DNA of 64,000 nt, taken from the NCBI GenBank assembly GCA_900752975.1, contig CAADXH010000018.1, forward strand, positions 124,001-188,000, given 5' to 3'. The stretch is from Bacilli bacterium. Its GTDB lineage: Bacteria; Bacillota_I; Bacilli_A; ML615J-28; CAG-313. The position numbers were made by a program, and so were the translations under genes. Numbering within the stretch: the first letter of the stretch is position 1; the number at the start of each line of letters is the position of its first letter. This document shows, piece after piece, positions 60,601-64,000 of this stretch. The notes below the pieces were generated by a model. The model was given only the letters and a program-made list of their open reading frames with translations, was not told the origin of the DNA and searched no databases.

Positions 60601-63600
60601 ACGATGATACCAGTTCTTCTAGTAATAGTGGTTCTTCCAGTAGCCCAACTCATCGGTCAAAACCGAGAAGATTTATAGATTCTGATACAAGACAATATAT
60701 TTATAATGAAAATACTAATTTAAGATATAACCCCGACACAGCAACTACTTCAGAACAATATGCAACTAAACGAGAAAATTTTATAAATCATTTTAAATAT
60801 AGACAAACTAGAGATAGATGGACTTGGGGTGAGGTCCAAGCAACCAATTCGTTGGCAAATTATCAAAAAATGCGTAATCACCAAAAAAATCAATATGAAG
60901 TAATACGTCAAGGAGATGAATATGTAAAAATTACTTCAGATGCAGAAAGAGCAAAATCAAAACAAAATTTAATTAACGAATTATCTGCTAAGATTCAAAA
61001 TCAAGAAAATGCTATTACTCAATATAATAAAATGCAAGAAAGAAAAGAAGAATTAGAAAATAGATTAGAAGAAATACGTGAAGAATTGGCAGATACTGAT
61101 CCAACTGATGTTGTAACTAGACATAAACTTGAAAAAGAAAAAAGTGATGTTATCAGTCAACTCAATAGTACAACTGGATGGATAAGTAAACAAAAAAGCA
61201 ATATAGTCAAAACTAAAAATAATCTGGAAGCAAATAAAAATAAGTTACAAAAGATTCAAAATTCTGTAACTAGAATAAAGAGAATGGCCGTTGGTGGTAT
61301 TAATAAAACTGGACGACCATTCCAATCTGTATTATCTGCTGGTGAATTACATAACGGTGTGCCTGTTCCATCTATGGGTATTTATACTGTTAATCCTGGT
61401 GATGTTATTGTTAACCCAGCCAATAGTTCTACTAGAATGAAACAAGCAACGGCAGAAAAAAATTATCTTAATAATATTAGAAGAAATGCAGAAGCAAATG
61501 ATAAATTAACTGCAGCTCCAGAAGAAGCATCAAAGAAAGATGATAAAAACACTGAAAAAGATGCTAATAAAATGGCAGAGCTAATGACAAATAGAGACTG
61601 GACTACATTAACCAGTAAAGAACAAAGAGCAGAATTCTTAGGAAATGTTGCTTCTAGAGGTCTTATTGGTGGTGGATTAGGTCTTCTCGTTGGTGGTCCT
61701 TTATTAGGTGCAGCTGTTGGTGCAGCATCTTCATTGACAAAATCTACTGATGCTTTCTCTAGTCTATTATTCGGTAAAGCAATCAAGGATAAAGATGGAA
61801 ATGTAAAAGTAGATGAAAAAGGAAATATCGAAAGAGAAGATAATGGACTTATTAGTAAAGAAATTATGAAGGCAATGCCAGATGTAAAGAAATTTAGTCT
61901 TGGCGGTGCACTTGCTGGATTGATAACTCCTCTTGGTCCAATCGGTGGTATTATTGCTGGTTCTGCATTAGGTTTCGCTAAGAATTCTGAAATGTTCCAA
62001 GGTTCTCTGTTTGGTGACGGTGGTGTATTCTCAGATAAAAATATCAATAAGATTAAGAAAGGTGCTAAGAATATTGGTGCTGGTGCAATCATTGGTGCTC
62101 TTGCATTACCTGGTCCATTTGGTATTTTAGGTAACGCTCTTATTGGTGCTACTGCAGGCTATATTACTTCTACTGATAAATTTAAAGATGCTTTACTTGG
62201 TGAAAAGATTGACCCTAATGATCCTAATAGTAAACGTAAAGGTGGTATTGTTGGTAGAATCAAAATGGAAATGGTTCCATTAAAGGATTTCGGAATGCAT
62301 CTTCGTGATAATATTATGGATGAAATATTCGGTAAAGATGAAGGTGAAGGACGTAAAGGTGGATTATTTGGTGCTATCAGAGATAATATGGTTACACCAC
62401 TTATTGAAGGTAGTAAATCTGTATTCCAATCTTTATCAAATAGTGTTTCTGATATGGCTCATTTACTTGGTGATACATATAAGAAACTTAGGGCAAGATG
62501 GGTTGGAAATGATTTCTTTGGTGGAGCAATTGAAAAGCTTGATTCTCTATCAGGTGGTCTTATTAAAGGTGCTGGTAGTATTGGTAGAGCAATGACAAAA
62601 CCATTTAGACTTCTCGGTGAAGATGGTATTGGTGGTGCACTTACTGCCGGTAGAATTAGAAAAGGTACAGAAATCGGTAAGACCGCTAGAGAAAGAATGA
62701 TTTTCAGAACAAAACATAAGTTAGGTCAAGATGATAAATTCTATAACTCTGATAAAGCGATGTCTAATATGTCTCAAGATGACTTAATGGTAGCTCAGAC
62801 TCTATTACAATTTGGTGATAGTAGAGACAATATTGATAAAGCTAGAGATGAAGATTATAGAGTTCTTGGACAAACTTTAAGAGAAAATCTAAATAGATCT
62901 GATTCTAAAAAGATTGTCAAGATGATCAAAGAAGGAGATATTGCTGGTGCTCAAAGATTTGCTAGAACTAGAAAAGCATCTGATGAAGCAAAATCAAATG
63001 TAGCATCTATGATAGCTAGGCATCAGAATAAACTTGAACAGTATAAGAAAGCTAGTGACAGAATTAATAATTCTGGTAAAACAGCTCAAGAGTTATTAAA
63101 CGAAATTGGCTTAAATGTAGATACAAGTGATGCTTCTTCTGTAAGATATATGCAGAAGCAATTGCAAAGAGAAATTGCTCATAACAATGCTGGTTTAACA
63201 GATGAAGAAATCGAATATGATAAGGTTAGAGAAATTTGGGCTGACCCAGATAAATCTCCTTTGAAGAATGTAAATACTGGTGTATCTGGAATTCTTGATC
63301 AATTAAAAGGTATTTATGCTGAAATTAAATTAGGAAATGAATATGACAAACTATCAAATTCTGAGAAAGCAGAATATAATAGTAAAGATGATTATATTAA
63401 TAAGAATAAAGCAAAACTGGCAGCTGAGCCTGAATCTGAATCTGTCGAAAAAACAAATATCGGTAAAGCTGGTAATTTAGCAGATGCTGTTCATGTTAAT
63501 CCACAGACGAATCTGTATCAAAAAATGAAAGCTGTAAAAGACCAAGAAAAGATTAAACATCTTCGTGAGATTGCTGATAGAGGTGTTAGAATGTTTAACA

Positions 63601-64000
63601 ACGCTATCATTGCAGAACTTAATGATCCTGAGAAAGTAAAGGTTGATATTGAAGAACAATTTGGAGAAGGTAAAGACGAATACTCTCCTGCAAAAGCAAT
63701 TAAAAGAGAAATGACTATTGAAAAGTTTGAGAAAACTTATACTTTCACAGTTTCTTATATATGCACGAATAAAGGTGATATTAAAGTTCCAACTGATCAA
63801 GAAGAAGATTTTGAACAAAACAGAGATCAATTTGTAAGTGATTATATGGAACGCTTTATGCCAAAAGAAACCGCTATCGATAGAGCATTTGATAAGATTC
63901 CTAGTCTTACATTCGGAAATATTATTAAGAGTTCTATTAAAGCTGCTGGTGTATTAGGTATTGCTAGTTTGTTCCCTCTTGGTGCAGTGGTTGGACTTCC
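57636..64000 (+). CDS. Tape measure protein (partial, over 2100 residues)
   Basis: The frame is open from ATG 57636 (MAVSVQKYIKNMAK, after AAAGGAGG) to the window edge, at least 2121 codons. The tape measure sets tail length and is ejected during infection. Evidence: extreme length, long helical and coiled-coil stretches (DNNVAKLTAQMDELLKMQRN near 220), Lys/Glu-rich middle, and glycine-rich hydrophobic helices (LIGGGLGLLVGGPLLGAAVG near 1345, GGALAGLITPLGPIGGIIAG near 1425, then GAGAIIGALALPGPFGILG near 1480) that could span the host membrane. A late-type promoter precedes it. The length implies a very long tail or extra enzymatic domains beyond the edge. Confidence 0.82.
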   Translation, partial: MAVSVQKYIKNMAKSVAYTTSDVLQTKFEYVKEFKDENKEVFKEVYHSVHDYRTTFARVKKAITNNKIIDAARVGYDSVLYSITTGDFYAKNRENEISEKYGGSIMADLDIDDDDFNWDNEDISTGEKVIATAVKKNSKINTALTVEAIAKTGKAQMDVAKENTMLLYTQNERMLNKLDTGFENVLGFLKQNGEQTAKIQNQMNENLNKFMTNVDNNVAKLTAQMDELLKMQRNMYNPQKQEEQNKRAGYDDLISRGGVLNIREYAKHVKRQAFNTLNSLTGNGLSMLLGDTTGENSNLLAQFAATPFRSTMATLMNKALGARFDKAAAELNTTLAGIIPSLIAKMNNAGKKSDNGIMGFLGKIFGIKDKSNETINPGAYNKGAIPFDGITKRAITDVIPYYLRKMTSALTGGQEMTYNYESGRWMTVRSLLAEHKNVNESALNSTTSTLLSILESNMNGRRLSNSFENKKDYDSFMNALRQYASRVQNAGGDVGSIKESDLRGAEREVHNALRHVLQISYGGYNNAAYNGDRRYVERNGKRVESGLGRSAISTLSTTVREQIKSQNSTIKSINAGNSILYQIDAEGLAGVDPKNFIGKAMQYNQHGDMTDRYVQELPMSQSLLRAKDEYGYTIYNYLRDMGGSLRFIKANSIYLAGIEALGNLVAAGNSSKRGKKRRKSNSSPSQENWDRLFNASSNQDVKYDNKKDEKYSHTYYQDQYKKSVDNSEVSYKKNIQNAKKRAAEKGKSFETATSTDFRSSDDEIGLARIMMGAESDIVAGAIVEEEKRKKKESDERWKKLEDIFGSDRAKKFREASEKFNKEQTLSKNMEKVKDQGFGANLVMFTKWASDKVGKPGDLMADNILKIDYWLQKVIYGEDLRPEDQKTSFFGHIKKEIRDGFTLVSDKISETFEKVRDKIKPYLEKPMNFLFGKPNSEGIREGGVFGGFIGGMQKGLRKNAEDVAKYVKEQAAEKARKLKSSLKPEDREDDDDTSSSSNSGSSSSPTHRSKPRRFIDSDTRQYIYNENTNLRYNPDTATTSEQYATKRENFINHFKYRQTRDRWTWGEVQATNSLANYQKMRNHQKNQYEVIRQGDEYVKITSDAERAKSKQNLINELSAKIQNQENAITQYNKMQERKEELENRLEEIREELADTDPTDVVTRHKLEKEKSDVISQLNSTTGWISKQKSNIVKTKNNLEANKNKLQKIQNSVTRIKRMAVGGINKTGRPFQSVLSAGELHNGVPVPSMGIYTVNPGDVIVNPANSSTRMKQATAEKNYLNNIRRNAEANDKLTAAPEEASKKDDKNTEKDANKMAELMTNRDWTTLTSKEQRAEFLGNVASRGLIGGGLGLLVGGPLLGAAVGAASSLTKSTDAFSSLLFGKAIKDKDGNVKVDEKGNIEREDNGLISKEIMKAMPDVKKFSLGGALAGLITPLGPIGGIIAGSALGFAKNSEMFQGSLFGDGGVFSDKNINKIKKGAKNIGAGAIIGALALPGPFGILGNALIGATAGYITSTDKFKDALLGEKIDPNDPNSKRKGGIVGRIKMEMVPLKDFGMHLRDNIMDEIFGKDEGEGRKGGLFGAIRDNMVTPLIEGSKSVFQSLSNSVSDMAHLLGDTYKKLRARWVGNDFFGGAIEKLDSLSGGLIKGAGSIGRAMTKPFRLLGEDGIGGALTAGRIRKGTEIGKTARERMIFRTKHKLGQDDKFYNSDKAMSNMSQDDLMVAQTLLQFGDSRDNIDKARDEDYRVLGQTLRENLNRSDSKKIVKMIKEGDIAGAQRFARTRKASDEAKSNVASMIARHQNKLEQYKKASDRINNSGKTAQELLNEIGLNVDTSDASSVRYMQKQLQREIAHNNAGLTDEEIEYDKVREIWADPDKSPLKNVNTGVSGILDQLKGIYAEIKLGNEYDKLSNSEKAEYNSKDDYINKNKAKLAAEPESESVEKTNIGKAGNLADAVHVNPQTNLYQKMKAVKDQEKIKHLREIADRGVRMFNNAIIAELNDPEKVKVDIEEQFGEGKDEYSPAKAIKREMTIEKFEKTYTFTVSYICTNKGDIKVPTDQEEDFEQNRDQFVSDYMERFMPKETAIDRAFDKIPSLTFGNIIKSSIKAAGVLGIASLFPLGAVVGL

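Noticed and set aside
57899..62595. Several long ORFs on both strands within 57.6-64 kb
   Set aside because: They lie within the uninterrupted plus-strand tape measure frame, lack ribosome binding sites and have skewed composition.
1..64000. CRISPR arrays, tRNA genes, insertion sequences and integrase/attachment sites
   Set aside because: No regularly spaced repeats, cloverleaf sequences, transposase or integrase motifs were found by reading both strands.

Overview
The window is part of the genome of a large lytic myovirus (a jumbo phage) that probably infects an anaerobic Firmicute, most likely a clostridial gut bacterium. The sequence is AT-rich and densely packed, with genes on both strands. 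Almost every gene has a strong AGGAGG-type ribosome binding site. It carries a contractile-tail virion set: portal, major capsid, tail sheath, tube, gp25-like baseplate wedge, giant tape measure and fibres. It also has an oxygen-sensitive class III ribonucleotide reductase and its own multi-subunit RNA polymerase. Of the roughly 52 complete genes, none ends in TAG.

Layout. 1-2.7 kb: minus-strand nrdD interrupted by a 338-nt group I intron. 2.8-9 kb: minus-strand accessory genes with duplicated genes, conserved 15-codon leader peptides and two putative -1 frameshift sites of identical sequence. 9-11.8 kb: baseplate-type genes including a gp25 homologue. 11.9-19.4 kb: plus-strand genes including an XRE regulator, a TOPRIM primase and small acidic proteins. 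19.6-21.4 kb: RNA polymerase beta-prime, N-terminal part. 22-27.5 kb: tail-fibre cassette with an embedded membrane protein. 27.6-35.1 kb: sheath and tube (plus) converging on portal (minus). 36.5-38.5 kb: N-terminal half of a family B DNA polymerase. 38.8-48.7 kb: head cluster with an acidic repeat protein, the major capsid protein and an HEXXH metalloprotease. 48.7-54.5 kb: minus-strand helicase, RNA polymerase beta-prime C-terminal part and unknowns. 54.7-56.8 kb: C-terminal half of the DNA polymerase. 57.6 kb to the end: partial tape measure gene.

Regulation is unusually readable. Thirteen genes carry the motif AACA-N6-TW at a nearly fixed distance (ATG 18-34 nt after the W, one at 58 nt). 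This is the late-promoter consensus reported for the non-virion RNA polymerase of Bacillus phage AR9, and it fits a phage-encoded polymerase whose beta-prime subunit is split as seen here. A second promoter type, with an 8-bp palindrome, occurs three times before small genes of unknown function; two copies also share a nearly identical structured RNA leader. A third motif, TATACTATT, precedes four genes, each followed by a leader hairpin.

The most interesting signals are: (1) a DNA polymerase split between motifs A and B, with halves 16 kb apart on opposite strands, whose two mRNA leaders share the hairpin core ACGU-AUU-ACGU just upstream of the ribosome binding site, suggesting joint translational control; (2) capture of a conserved polymerase segment by an unrelated gene at 6.1 kb; (3) the AACA-N6-TW promoter set; (4) the pseudoknot-like leader shared by two early-type genes; and (5) twin C-AAA-AAA-C frameshift sites. 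All functional names are read from motifs and context; no database search was possible.
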